From Jiangella alkaliphila (lineage in GTDB: Bacteria > Actinomycetota > Actinomycetes > Jiangellales > Jiangellaceae), in NCBI RefSeq assembly GCF_900105925.1, contig NZ_LT629791.1, positions 2,143,278 through 2,207,277 of the forward strand: a DNA stretch of 64,000 bases, in the 5' to 3' direction. This document shows positions 55,536 to 62,991 of this stretch, in pieces (position 1 is the stretch's first letter; each line of letters begins with the position of its first letter). The position numbers were made by a program, and so were the translations under genes. The notes under the pieces are model-generated. The model did no database searches. It saw nothing but the letters and a program-made list of their open reading frames with translations, and had not been told where the DNA came from.

Positions 55536-55918
55536 GACGCGTCCGCCGACCGCTCGACCGCCTCCAACGCTTCACGCAGCGCCCGCGCGTCGTCGGTGGA
55601 GGCGGACCCGACGAAGCGCAGCAGCGCCGCCGTCCGGTCCGAGCCGTCGACGGTGTCGAGCGCCTCGTGCATGAGCTCGGCGGTCAGCTCGTCGCGGGAG
55701 ACGGCGGCGTGGTAGCGGTAGGCGCGGCCGTCGCGCAGCTGCTCGGCCGACCCCTTGCGGGCCAGCCGGTCGAGCACCGTCATGACCGTCGTGTAGGCGA
55801 TGTCGCGCGACCCGGCCAGCGCCTCGTGCACCTGACGCACGGTGGCCGGCGCGCCGAGCGCCCACAGCTGCTCCATGACGGCGCGTTCGAGCTCACCGAG
55901 TCGGGCGCGTCCTGGCAC
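55532..55918 (-). CDS. BlaI/MecI/CopY-family transcriptional repressor
   Basis: A 128-residue winged-helix repressor. RLGELERAVMEQLWALGAPATVRQVHEAL is followed by the recognition-helix region AYTTVMTVLDRLARKGSAEQLRDGRAYRYHA, all typical of BlaI. The GTG at 55918 is preferred because upstream codons cross the operators. It is divergent from cydA and co-translated with the M56 protease. Two TACTACA-type boxes sit in the gap, predicting that it represses both itself and cydAB until cleaved by the protease. Confidence 0.88.
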   Translation of the reverse strand: MPGRARLGELERAVMEQLWALGAPATVRQVHEALAGSRDIAYTTVMTVLDRLARKGSAEQLRDGRAYRYHAAVSRDELTAELMHEALDTVDGSDRTAALLRFVGSASTDDARALREALEAVERSADAS

Positions 55919-55945
55919 GTTCCCCAGTCTACCGACCGCTCGTAG

Positions 55946-55984
55946 TACTACAGTATGTCGTAGCATCTACGACGGAATGTAGTA
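55946..55984. promoter_or_regulatory. Two BlaI-type operators in the blaI-cydA gap
   Basis: Box 1 TACTACAGTATGTCGTA (55946-55962) and box 2 TACGACGGAATGTAGTA (55968-55984) are imperfect dyads close to the BlaI/MecI consensus TACTACATATGTAGTA. They are 22 bases apart. Box 2 matches the reverse complement of box 1 at 14 of 17 positions. Confidence 0.75.
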
Positions 55985-56005
55985 CGCACGGGAGGGTGCT
56001 CGACG

Positions 56006-57454
56006 ATGGACGTGCTGGACCTCGCCCGCTGGCAGTTCGGCATCACGACGGTGGTGCACTTCTTCTTCGTCCCGTTCACCATCTCGATGGCGTTCCTCGT
56101 CGCGATCATGCAGTCGGTCTGGATGCGCACGAAGAGCGAGCGGTGGCTGCGGCTGACCAAGTTCTTCGGGAAGCTGCTGCTCATCAACCTCGCCGTCGGC
56201 GTGGTGACGGGCCTGGTGCAGGAGTTCCAGTTCGGCATGAACTGGAGCGACTTCAGCCGGTTCGTCGGCGACGTGTTCGGCGCGCCGCTGGCGATGGAGG
56301 CGCTGCTCGCGTTCTACCTGGAGTCGGTCTTCGTCGGCGTCTGGATCTTCGGCTGGGGCCGCATCCCGCCGAAGATCCACCTGGCGACGATCTGGATCAC
56401 GGCCTGCGGGACGCTGCTGTCGGCGTACTTCATCCTGGCCGCGAACTCGTTCATGCAGAACCCGGTCGGCTACGAGATCAACGAGGAGGCCGGACGAGCC
56501 GAGCTCACCGACATCTGGGCGGTGCTGACGAACAAGGTGCTGCTCATCACGTTCCCGCACACGATCTTCGCGGCGTTCATGGTCGGCGGCGGCGTGGTCG
56601 CGGCGGTCGCGATGTGGCACCTTGTCCGCGGGGCCCGCAACCCGGACGACGCGGCGCCCGGCAAACCGTCCGACCAGGGCGCCTTCCGCACCGCGCTGCG
56701 CATCGGCGCCGTCACCGTCCTCGTCGGCGGCATCGGCGTCGCGGTCACCGGCGACACCCAGGGCAAGATCATGACCGAGGTGCAGCCGATGAAGATGGCC
56801 GCCGCCGAGGCGCTCTACGAGACCCGGCAACCGGCGCCGTTCTCGCTGTTCACCGTCGGCACGCTCGACGGCAGCGAGGCGCTGTACTCGATCGAGGTGC
56901 CACGCCTGTTGTCGTGGCTCGCGACCGGCTCGTTCGACGGCGAGGTCGAGGGCATCAACGACCTCCAGGCGCAGTACGAGGAGGAGTTCGGCCCGGGTGA
57001 CTACAGCCCGAACATCCCGGTCACGTACTGGACGTTCCGGATGATGATCACGATGGGCGGGCTGGCCGGGCTGATCGCGCTCTGGCAGCTGTGGGCGACC
57101 AGACGCGGACGAGCCCCGACCTCGCCCTGGGCACTGCGCGCGGCCGCCGTCCTGCCGGTGTTGCCGCTGGCCGGCAACGCGTTCGGCTGGATCTTCACCG
57201 AGATGGGCCGGCAGCCGTGGCTGGTGTTCGGCCTGATGCCGACGGCGTCCGGGGTCAGCCCCAGCACCACGGCCACGACCGTATTCATCTCACTGGCCGC
57301 GTTCACCATCCTGTACGCCGGCCTGACCTGGCTCTGGGTGCACCTGCTGGTCAAGCACGCGCGGCCCGGCCTGCCCGACGTCTCGCCACCGGCGGAGGAC
57401 GAGAAGGACGACGACACCGACGACGCCGACAAGCCGCTGAGCTTCGCGTATTGA
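56006..57454 (+). CDS. cydA: Cytochrome bd ubiquinol/menaquinol oxidase subunit I
   Basis: A 482-residue membrane subunit. It starts MDVLDLARWQFGITTVVHFFFVPFT, placing the haem-ligand His at residue 18, and continues GVVTGLVQEFQFGMNWSDFSRFVGDVFG and GRQPWLVFGLMPT near residue 401. The Q-loop is of the short type. The enzyme oxidises menaquinol and reduces oxygen with high affinity at the cytoplasmic membrane. It is divergent from a BlaI-like repressor whose putative boxes lie just upstream. cydB follows after 14 bases. No cydDC genes appear in the window. Confidence 0.95.
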   Translation: MDVLDLARWQFGITTVVHFFFVPFTISMAFLVAIMQSVWMRTKSERWLRLTKFFGKLLLINLAVGVVTGLVQEFQFGMNWSDFSRFVGDVFGAPLAMEALLAFYLESVFVGVWIFGWGRIPPKIHLATIWITACGTLLSAYFILAANSFMQNPVGYEINEEAGRAELTDIWAVLTNKVLLITFPHTIFAAFMVGGGVVAAVAMWHLVRGARNPDDAAPGKPSDQGAFRTALRIGAVTVLVGGIGVAVTGDTQGKIMTEVQPMKMAAAEALYETRQPAPFSLFTVGTLDGSEALYSIEVPRLLSWLATGSFDGEVEGINDLQAQYEEEFGPGDYSPNIPVTYWTFRMMITMGGLAGLIALWQLWATRRGRAPTSPWALRAAAVLPVLPLAGNAFGWIFTEMGRQPWLVFGLMPTASGVSPSTTATTVFISLAAFTILYAGLTWLWVHLLVKHARPGLPDVSPPAEDEKDDDTDDADKPLSFAY

Positions 57455-57468
57455 GAGGAGTGGCGATC

Positions 57469-58470
57469 ATGGAGTTGAACACGCTGTGGTTCCTGCTCAT
57501 CGCGGTCCTGTGGATCGGCTACCTCGCGCTCGAGGGCTTCGACTTCGGCGTCGGCATGCTGACCCGCCGGTTCGCCCGCGACGACATCGAGCGCCGCGTC
57601 CTCATCAACACGATCGGCCCGGTCTGGGACGGCAACGAGGTCTGGGTCATCACGGCGGTCGGCGCGACGTTCGCCGCGTTCCCGGAGTGGTACGCGACGG
57701 CATGGTCGGCGTACTACCTGCCGCTGGTGCTGATCCTGCTGACGCTGATCGGCCGCGGCCTGGCCTTCGAGTACCGCGCCAAGGGCGACACCGAGAGCTG
57801 GCGGCGGCGCTGGGATCTGGTGATCTTCGCCGGGTCTGTGGTGCCGGCGTTCCTGTGGGGCGTCCTGCTGGCCGCGTTCGTGCAGGGCCTGCCGCTGGAT
57901 GAGAGCCACGACTTCGTCGGCGACCTCGGCGACGTCGCCACGCCGTACACGCTGCTCGGCGGCCTCGTGACGCTGGGGCTGGCGCTGCTGCACGGCGCGC
58001 ACTACCTCGCGCTGAAGACCGTCGGCGACCTCCGCGACCGCGCGCGGCGGCTGGCCGGACGGCTCGCGGTCCCGGTCGCCGTCGTGCTGGCCGGGTTCCT
58101 GGCATGGACGGTGTTGCGCGACGACACCCGCTCGTGGCTCGCGGCGGCCGCGGCGCTGGTCGCGGTGGCCGCGATCGCGGCCGGTGCGACGGCGACGGCG
58201 CGCGGCCGCGAGGGCTGGGCGTTCGTCGCGACGTTCGCCACCGTGGCGGCCACGGGCGCGACGCTGTTCGCCGCGCTCTACCCGGACGTGCTGCCGTCGA
58301 CCCTCGACGCCGCCGACGGGCTGACCACCGCCAACGCGTCGTCGTCGGACTACACCCTCACGGTGATGACGTGGGTGGCCGTGCCGTTCGTGCCGGCCGT
58401 GCTCGCGTACCAGAGCTGGGTCTACTGGATGTTCCGCAAACGGATCGGCGTGCAGCACATCCCGGGCTAA
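57469..58470 (+). CDS. cydB: Cytochrome bd oxidase subunit II
   Basis: A 333-residue membrane subunit with about eight or nine spans. The family N-terminus LNTLWFLLIAVLWIGYLALEGFDFGVGML and GPVWDGNEVWVITAVGATFAAFPEWYAT are unmistakable. It pairs with CydA to form the oxidase. A GAGAGGAG site precedes the ATG at 57469; a GTG three codons upstream is possible. The next gene, an antiporter, starts 11 bases after its stop and may be in the same transcript, which would tie proton handling to respiration. Confidence 0.93.
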   Translation: MELNTLWFLLIAVLWIGYLALEGFDFGVGMLTRRFARDDIERRVLINTIGPVWDGNEVWVITAVGATFAAFPEWYATAWSAYYLPLVLILLTLIGRGLAFEYRAKGDTESWRRRWDLVIFAGSVVPAFLWGVLLAAFVQGLPLDESHDFVGDLGDVATPYTLLGGLVTLGLALLHGAHYLALKTVGDLRDRARRLAGRLAVPVAVVLAGFLAWTVLRDDTRSWLAAAAALVAVAAIAAGATATARGREGWAFVATFATVAATGATLFAALYPDVLPSTLDAADGLTTANASSSDYTLTVMTWVAVPFVPAVLAYQSWVYWMFRKRIGVQHIPG

Positions 58471-58481
58471 CCTGCCAGACG

Positions 58482-60119
58482 ATGCAGTTGCTGCTCGTGG
58501 TGGTGGGCGCGATCGCGGTCACCGCGGTCGCCAACCGGCGCGGGTTGCAGCCGTCGATCGTGGTCGTGGTGCTGGCCTCGGCGGTGTCGTTCGTGCCCGG
58601 ACTGCCGCGGTTCGAGCTGGAGCCGGAGCTGATCCTCAGCGTCGTGCTGCCGCCACTGTTGTACTCCGCGGCGCTGGACTTCTCCGTCTACAGCCTGGCC
58701 CGCAACCTGCGCCCGATCCTGTCCCTCGGCGTCGGCATGGTGGTCGTGTCGACGCTGGTGACCGCCGTGGTGGCGAACTGGATCGTGCCCCAGTTCGGTC
58801 TCGTGGCGGCGCTGGTGCTGGGCGCGGTCGTGGCGCCGCCAGACGCCGTCAGCGCGGTCGCGATCGGGCGGAAACTGGGGCTGCCGAAACGGCTGATGAC
58901 GATCCTGACCGGCGAGAGCCTGGTCAACGACGCCACCGCGCTGACCATCTTCACGCTGGCGGTGGCCGCGGCGACCGGCAGCCACCCGTTCATCGACAAC
59001 GCCGTCCTGCTGTTCCTATACGCGTCGGTGGTCGGCTGCGGCGTCGGCCTGATACTGGCCGCCGGGGTGCACTGGACCCGGCAGCGGCTGGGGGAGAGCG
59101 GCCTGGAGACGGCGCTCGGGCTGGTCGTGCCGTTCGCGGCGTACCTGTTCGCCGAGGAGCTGCACGGGTCGGGCGTCCTTGCCGTCGTCGCCGCCGGGTT
59201 CTGGCTCGGCCACCACGACGCCAACGCCGGCTTCGAGACGCGGCTGCAGGGCCGGCAGGTCTGGCGCAGCCTGGACACGCTCCTCGAGGCGTTCGTCTTC
59301 GCCTACATGGGCCTGCAGTGCAGTTTCGTCTTCGCCGACCTGCCGCTGCACGGCGGCCAGTGGGCCCAGTTCGCGCTGTCCGCCGTCGTCGTGCTGTTGA
59401 CGGTGTTGCTGATCCGGCCGTTCTGGGTGTTCCTCACCTACGGCCAGCGGGTGCTGCGGCGTCGGTACCTGCCGTTCCTGCGGCGACGGCGACGGCGCCA
59501 GGGCCTCCTGGGCGACCACCGGCCGCTGCCGCGGAACCAGCTGCTGATCCTCTCGTGGTCGGGCATGCGCGGCGTGGTCACGCTGGCCGCGGCCGCCGGT
59601 GTGCCGGCCGTGACGGCGTCGGGCGAGCCGTTCCCCGGCCGCACGGCCATCCAGGCGCTCGCGTTCGTCGTCGCCGTCGGCAGCCTGCTCATCCAGGCGC
59701 CGACGCTGCCGTTCCTGGTCCGCCGCCTGAACATCAGCGCCGACGCCGAGGAGGAGGCGGAGGCCGAGGAGGTGCGCCGGGCCCGGCGGATCGCCCGGTC
59801 GGCGGCCGAGCAGGCGCTGCGCGACATGATCGACCACCCGCCGCCGGGCGCGGACCCGGCCGTGCTCGCCACCATGCGCGACCGCTTCGCCGAGGCGATG
59901 CGGGCCCGGCAGTCCGCCGACGACCTGGACGCCGAGGTCGAGGAGGCCGAACACGCCCCTGTCGTGCGCGAGACCATGCTGGCCGTCCGCCGCGAGCTGC
60001 TCGCCGCCCAGCGTCGCGCGCTCACGGACGCGCGCGACGCCGGCGAGCTGGACGACGAGGTGATGCGCCGCGAGCTGGAGCGGCTGGACTACGAGGAGGC
60101 GGCCGCCGCGGCGGACTGA
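58482..60119 (+). CDS. CPA1-family Na+/H+ antiporter
   Basis: A 545-residue cation/proton antiporter with about 12 spans. The ion-binding motif is seen in GAVVAPPDAVSAVAIGRKLGLPKRL and TGESLVNDATALTIF, and the late motif in SWSGMRGVVTLAAAAGVP. A long acidic, helical cytoplasmic tail (from about residue 410) may regulate it. It probably exports Na+ or K+ in exchange for protons. It follows cydB by 11 bases on the same strand. Confidence 0.9.
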   Translation: MQLLLVVVGAIAVTAVANRRGLQPSIVVVVLASAVSFVPGLPRFELEPELILSVVLPPLLYSAALDFSVYSLARNLRPILSLGVGMVVVSTLVTAVVANWIVPQFGLVAALVLGAVVAPPDAVSAVAIGRKLGLPKRLMTILTGESLVNDATALTIFTLAVAAATGSHPFIDNAVLLFLYASVVGCGVGLILAAGVHWTRQRLGESGLETALGLVVPFAAYLFAEELHGSGVLAVVAAGFWLGHHDANAGFETRLQGRQVWRSLDTLLEAFVFAYMGLQCSFVFADLPLHGGQWAQFALSAVVVLLTVLLIRPFWVFLTYGQRVLRRRYLPFLRRRRRRQGLLGDHRPLPRNQLLILSWSGMRGVVTLAAAAGVPAVTASGEPFPGRTAIQALAFVVAVGSLLIQAPTLPFLVRRLNISADAEEEAEAEEVRRARRIARSAAEQALRDMIDHPPPGADPAVLATMRDRFAEAMRARQSADDLDAEVEEAEHAPVVRETMLAVRRELLAAQRRALTDARDAGELDDEVMRRELERLDYEEAAAAAD

Positions 60120-60122
60120 CGG

Positions 60123-60536
60123 TCACAGATAGAAGGGATATGCCGGGTACGCGTAGCCGGCCGCCCAGAACGGCGGGTAGCCGTAGTAGCCGTACAGCTC
60201 CTCGTAGTAGTCCGCGGCCGACACCAGGTCGGGGTCGTAGGCCGGCGCGCCGGCCACGTGGCCGCGGTCCTGGCCGATGTGCACCTTCTCGTCGATCTTC
60301 ACGACCGCGTCGACGGGGATCAGCTGCTTCTTCTCGCCCAGGCCGAGGAAGCCGCCGGAGCCGACCTGGAGGAACCGCACCTTCAACCCCTGGGGGTCGA
60401 TGACGAGGTCGTCGACGGTGCCGACCTCGTCGTCGTTGCGGTCCACGACCTCCTTGCCACGGACATCGTCCTCGGTCTTCACAGTCAGGTCGGAGTCGGC
60501 CAGATGTACCAGCGTGCGCGGAGTGTCAGTAGTCAT
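60123..60536 (-). CDS. PRC-barrel domain protein with Tyr/Pro-rich tail
   Basis: A 137-residue protein. The central PRC-barrel region reads EDDVRGKEVVDRNDDEVGTVDDLVIDPQGLKVRFLQVG, as in stress-related barrel proteins. The C-terminal tail is strikingly aromatic (YYEELYGYYGYPPFWAAGY, then AYPAYPFYL). The ATG at 60536 has a GAGGGGAG site. Such proteins are often induced by stress or associated with membranes or other proteins; the role here is unknown. It is convergent with the antiporter. Confidence 0.8.
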   Translation of the reverse strand: MTTDTPRTLVHLADSDLTVKTEDDVRGKEVVDRNDDEVGTVDDLVIDPQGLKVRFLQVGSGGFLGLGEKKQLIPVDAVVKIDEKVHIGQDRGHVAGAPAYDPDLVSAADYYEELYGYYGYPPFWAAGYAYPAYPFYL

Positions 60537-60640
60537 GGTGAACTCCCCTCTCTCCTCGTCCTGTACCCCACCCGCCTCAGGACGCACATCGGGGCTGTCG
60601 CCGTGGGATCGTGGAGGCACGGCGGCCGTGGGAGGGTGCC

Positions 60641-60895
60641 ATGCGGGGCGACAGGGTCGAGATCGTCATCGACGCCGGCGACACCACGCGCAGCTACGAG
60701 GTGGTGGCCACGAAGGCCGGCCGCCGGGTCGACGTCACGATCGGCCGCGGTGTGGTCGTGGTGGCGGAGGTGACGCGGTCCGGGACGCCGGTGCGCATGG
60801 CCCGGTTCATGTCCAGTCGGGTGCTCGCGCTGGTGGAGCACCCGGTCGCCGAGGCGGCGCTGGCCCAGGAGCCGTCGCCGCCCGAGCCGTCGTGA
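60641..60895 (+). CDS. Hypothetical 84-residue beta-rich protein
   Basis: An ATG with a GGGAGGG site starts a small protein with alternating strands (DRVEIVIDAGDTTRSYEVVATKAGRRVDVTIGRGVVVVAEV) and a short helix before an acidic, Pro-rich end. I do not recognise a family. It lies 19 bases before the LigD polymerase gene on the same strand and may be co-transcribed. A small accessory to the repair gene is conceivable, not shown. Confidence 0.55.
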   Translation: MRGDRVEIVIDAGDTTRSYEVVATKAGRRVDVTIGRGVVVVAEVTRSGTPVRMARFMSSRVLALVEHPVAEAALAQEPSPPEPS

Positions 60896-60914
60896 CGCCG
60901 TTTATGGTGGTGTC

Positions 60915-62177
60915 ATGTCGTCCTCGCAGGTGCTCGAGGTCGCCGGGCATGAGGTGACCATCACCCATCCTGACAAGGTGGTCTTCCCCGACGACGGCCA
61001 CACCAAGCTGGACCTCGTCCGCTACTACCTGGCCGTGGCCGAGGGTGCCCTGCGCGGCGTCGAGGGCCGGCCGATGATCCTCAAGCGGTTCGTCAAGGGC
61101 ATCGACCAGGAGGCGTTCTTCCAGAAGCGCGCTCCCGACAAGCGGCCCGACTGGATCGAGGTCGCCACGCTGCGCTACCGCTCCGGCACGTCCGCCGACG
61201 AGGTCGTCGTGCGCGACGCCGCGGCGCTGGCCTGGGTGGTCAACCTCGGCTGCATCGACCTCAACCCGCACCCCGTCCGCGCCGAGGACCTCGACCGTCC
61301 CGACGAGCTGCGCATCGACCTCGACCCCAACCCGGGCATCGAGTGGCCGCAGATCCTCGACGTCGCGCAGGTGGCGCGCGAGGTGCTCGAGGACCACGGC
61401 CTCGCCGCCTGGCCGAAGACGTCGGGCTCGCGCGGCTTCCACATCTACACCCGCATCGACCCGCACTGGTCGTACCGCCAGGTCCGGCTGGCGGCCGAGA
61501 CCGTCGCCCGCGAGGTCGAGAACCGCGCGCCGGACATCGCGACCGCCAAGTGGTGGAAGGAAGAGCGCGAAGGCGTCTTCGTCGACTTCAACCAGAACGC
61601 CAAGGACCGCACCGTCGCCTCCGCCTACTCCGTCCGCGCCAAGGCCGACGCCCGGGTGTCGATGCCGCTGACGTGGGACGAGGTCCCGCACTGCCGGGCC
61701 GAGGACTACACGCTGGCCACCGCGCCGCGGCGGTTCGCCGACATCGGCGACCCGTGGGCGGGCATCGAGACCTCGGCCGGCTCGCTGGAGCCGCTGCTCG
61801 AGCTGGCCGAGCGGCTCGGCCCGGCGGAGAAGCCGCCGAAGGGCACCGGGCGGCGCACCCAGACGATGCCGCTGATCGAGATCGCCCGCGCCAAGACCAA
61901 GGACGAGGCGCTGGCCGGGCTGGAGCGCTGGAAGCAGCGGCACACCGACGTCGTGCCGCATCTCGAGCCGGCCGACATCCTGGTCGACGGCATGCGCGGG
62001 CGCAGCTCGCTCTGGTACCGCATCCGGCTCAACCTGCAGCACGTGCCCGAGGACCGCCGACCCGAGCAGGAGCCGCTCGAGGTCGACTACGACCCGTGGG
62101 CGGGCACCCCGTGGTCGAACGCCGGCGAGGCGGTCCGGGAGGCGCGGGAGGCCGCTCGCGACTCCGCGTCCGACTGA
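60915..62177 (+). CDS. ligD: LigD-type polymerase/primase (stand-alone PolDom)
   Basis: A 420-residue archaeo-eukaryotic primase-superfamily polymerase as in LigD. It has VTITHPDKVVFPDDGHTKLDLVRYY at the start, the catalytic LRIDLDPNPG (DxD), KTSGSRGFHIYTRI, and FNQNAKDRTVASAYSVRAKADARVSMPL. No ligase or 3'-phosphoesterase domain is attached, as in split actinobacterial systems. It fills gaps during non-homologous end joining with Ku and a ligase. A C-terminal extension of about 80 residues after the fold includes a segment rich in charged residues. Neither Ku nor a ligase is in the window. Confidence 0.9.
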   Translation: MSSSQVLEVAGHEVTITHPDKVVFPDDGHTKLDLVRYYLAVAEGALRGVEGRPMILKRFVKGIDQEAFFQKRAPDKRPDWIEVATLRYRSGTSADEVVVRDAAALAWVVNLGCIDLNPHPVRAEDLDRPDELRIDLDPNPGIEWPQILDVAQVAREVLEDHGLAAWPKTSGSRGFHIYTRIDPHWSYRQVRLAAETVAREVENRAPDIATAKWWKEEREGVFVDFNQNAKDRTVASAYSVRAKADARVSMPLTWDEVPHCRAEDYTLATAPRRFADIGDPWAGIETSAGSLEPLLELAERLGPAEKPPKGTGRRTQTMPLIEIARAKTKDEALAGLERWKQRHTDVVPHLEPADILVDGMRGRSSLWYRIRLNLQHVPEDRRPEQEPLEVDYDPWAGTPWSNAGEAVREAREAARDSASD

Positions 62178-62187
62178 CCCCGCGGTC

Positions 62188-62889
62188 TCAGCTGGTCAGG
62201 TAGGCGTGCAGCCGGCCGGCGCCGTCCAGCATGGCCAGCGCCCGCGCGGTCTGCTGCTCCCGCCGCTGGGCGAGGACGGCGCGCAGCGCCTCGGTGCTGG
62301 CCGTGCGGCGCAGTTCGCCGAGCACCAGGCGCACCTGCGGCAGCCCGTACCGGCTCTGCCGCAGCAGGTTGACCAGTTGCGCGTCGCGGACGTCGTCGGG
62401 GCCATAGCTGCGGTACGACGTGCCCGGCTCGCGCGCGGGCGTGAGCAGGCCGTACGCCTCCCACGTGCGCAGCGCCGACGGCCGCACGCCGATCCGCCGG
62501 GCGACGTCGCCGACGCGAAGGCCGGGCTCGCCCCGCGTCGAGGGCGCAGGCTGCGTGGGACCGGCCGCGAGGGTCTCGACGGCGGCGGCGGTCTCGCGCA
62601 GCTGCCGGCGCTGGTCGTGCAGCTCCGCGTGGACGGCGTCGACCTGCGCGAGCGCAGCGGCGACGTCGCCGTCGTGCACCGTCAGCATGATCGAGCGCGC
62701 CGCGACGACGCCGTAGCCCGCCAGCAGCGCCCGGTAGGTGAGCAGCGCCTGGCGGTGCCGCTCGGAGAACTGCCGGTAGCCCGACTCCGACCGCGGCACC
62801 GGCGGCAGCACGCCGGCCTCCTCGTAGTTGCGGACCTGCTGCGCCGAGACGCCCACCGTCCGCGCGAGATCGACCGGCCGCAGCGCCAT
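62188..62889 (-). CDS. Double-MerR-domain regulator (TioE-like)
   Basis: A 233-residue regulator with two helix-turn-helix MerR modules. The first is VDLARTVGVSAQQVRNYEEAGVLPPVPRSESGYRQF. The second begins near residue 125 (LRVGDVARRIGVRPSALRTWEAYGLLTPAREPGTSYRSY), after a helical linker. Two MerR heads in one chain let the protein act without ordinary dimerisation. Such TioE-type regulators neighbour UvrA-like resistance ATPases. It is divergent from exactly such a gene, and the intergenic region holds several TTGAA/TTCAA motifs. Confidence 0.85.
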   Translation of the reverse strand: MALRPVDLARTVGVSAQQVRNYEEAGVLPPVPRSESGYRQFSERHRQALLTYRALLAGYGVVAARSIMLTVHDGDVAAALAQVDAVHAELHDQRRQLRETAAAVETLAAGPTQPAPSTRGEPGLRVGDVARRIGVRPSALRTWEAYGLLTPAREPGTSYRSYGPDDVRDAQLVNLLRQSRYGLPQVRLVLGELRRTASTEALRAVLAQRREQQTARALAMLDGAGRLHAYLTS

Positions 62890-62903
62890 CCGTTCGCCTC
62901 CCC

Positions 62904-62989
62904 TTGAACGCCGTACTTGAAGCTTATCCGGACGCTCGCTGCGCCGTTCGCGGCAAACCTTCAAGAAGCAGTTGAATGAGAGAATTGAA
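62904..62989. promoter_or_regulatory. Cluster of TTGAA/TTCAA motifs between MerR and UvrA-like genes
   Basis: TTGAAC (62904) and TTGAAG (62918) are followed by the inverted repeat TTCAAGAAGCAGTTGAA (62960-62976) and another TTGAAG near 62985. They fill the 102-base divergent gap and probably include the MerR-type operator. Confidence 0.5.
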
Positions 62990-62991
62990 GG

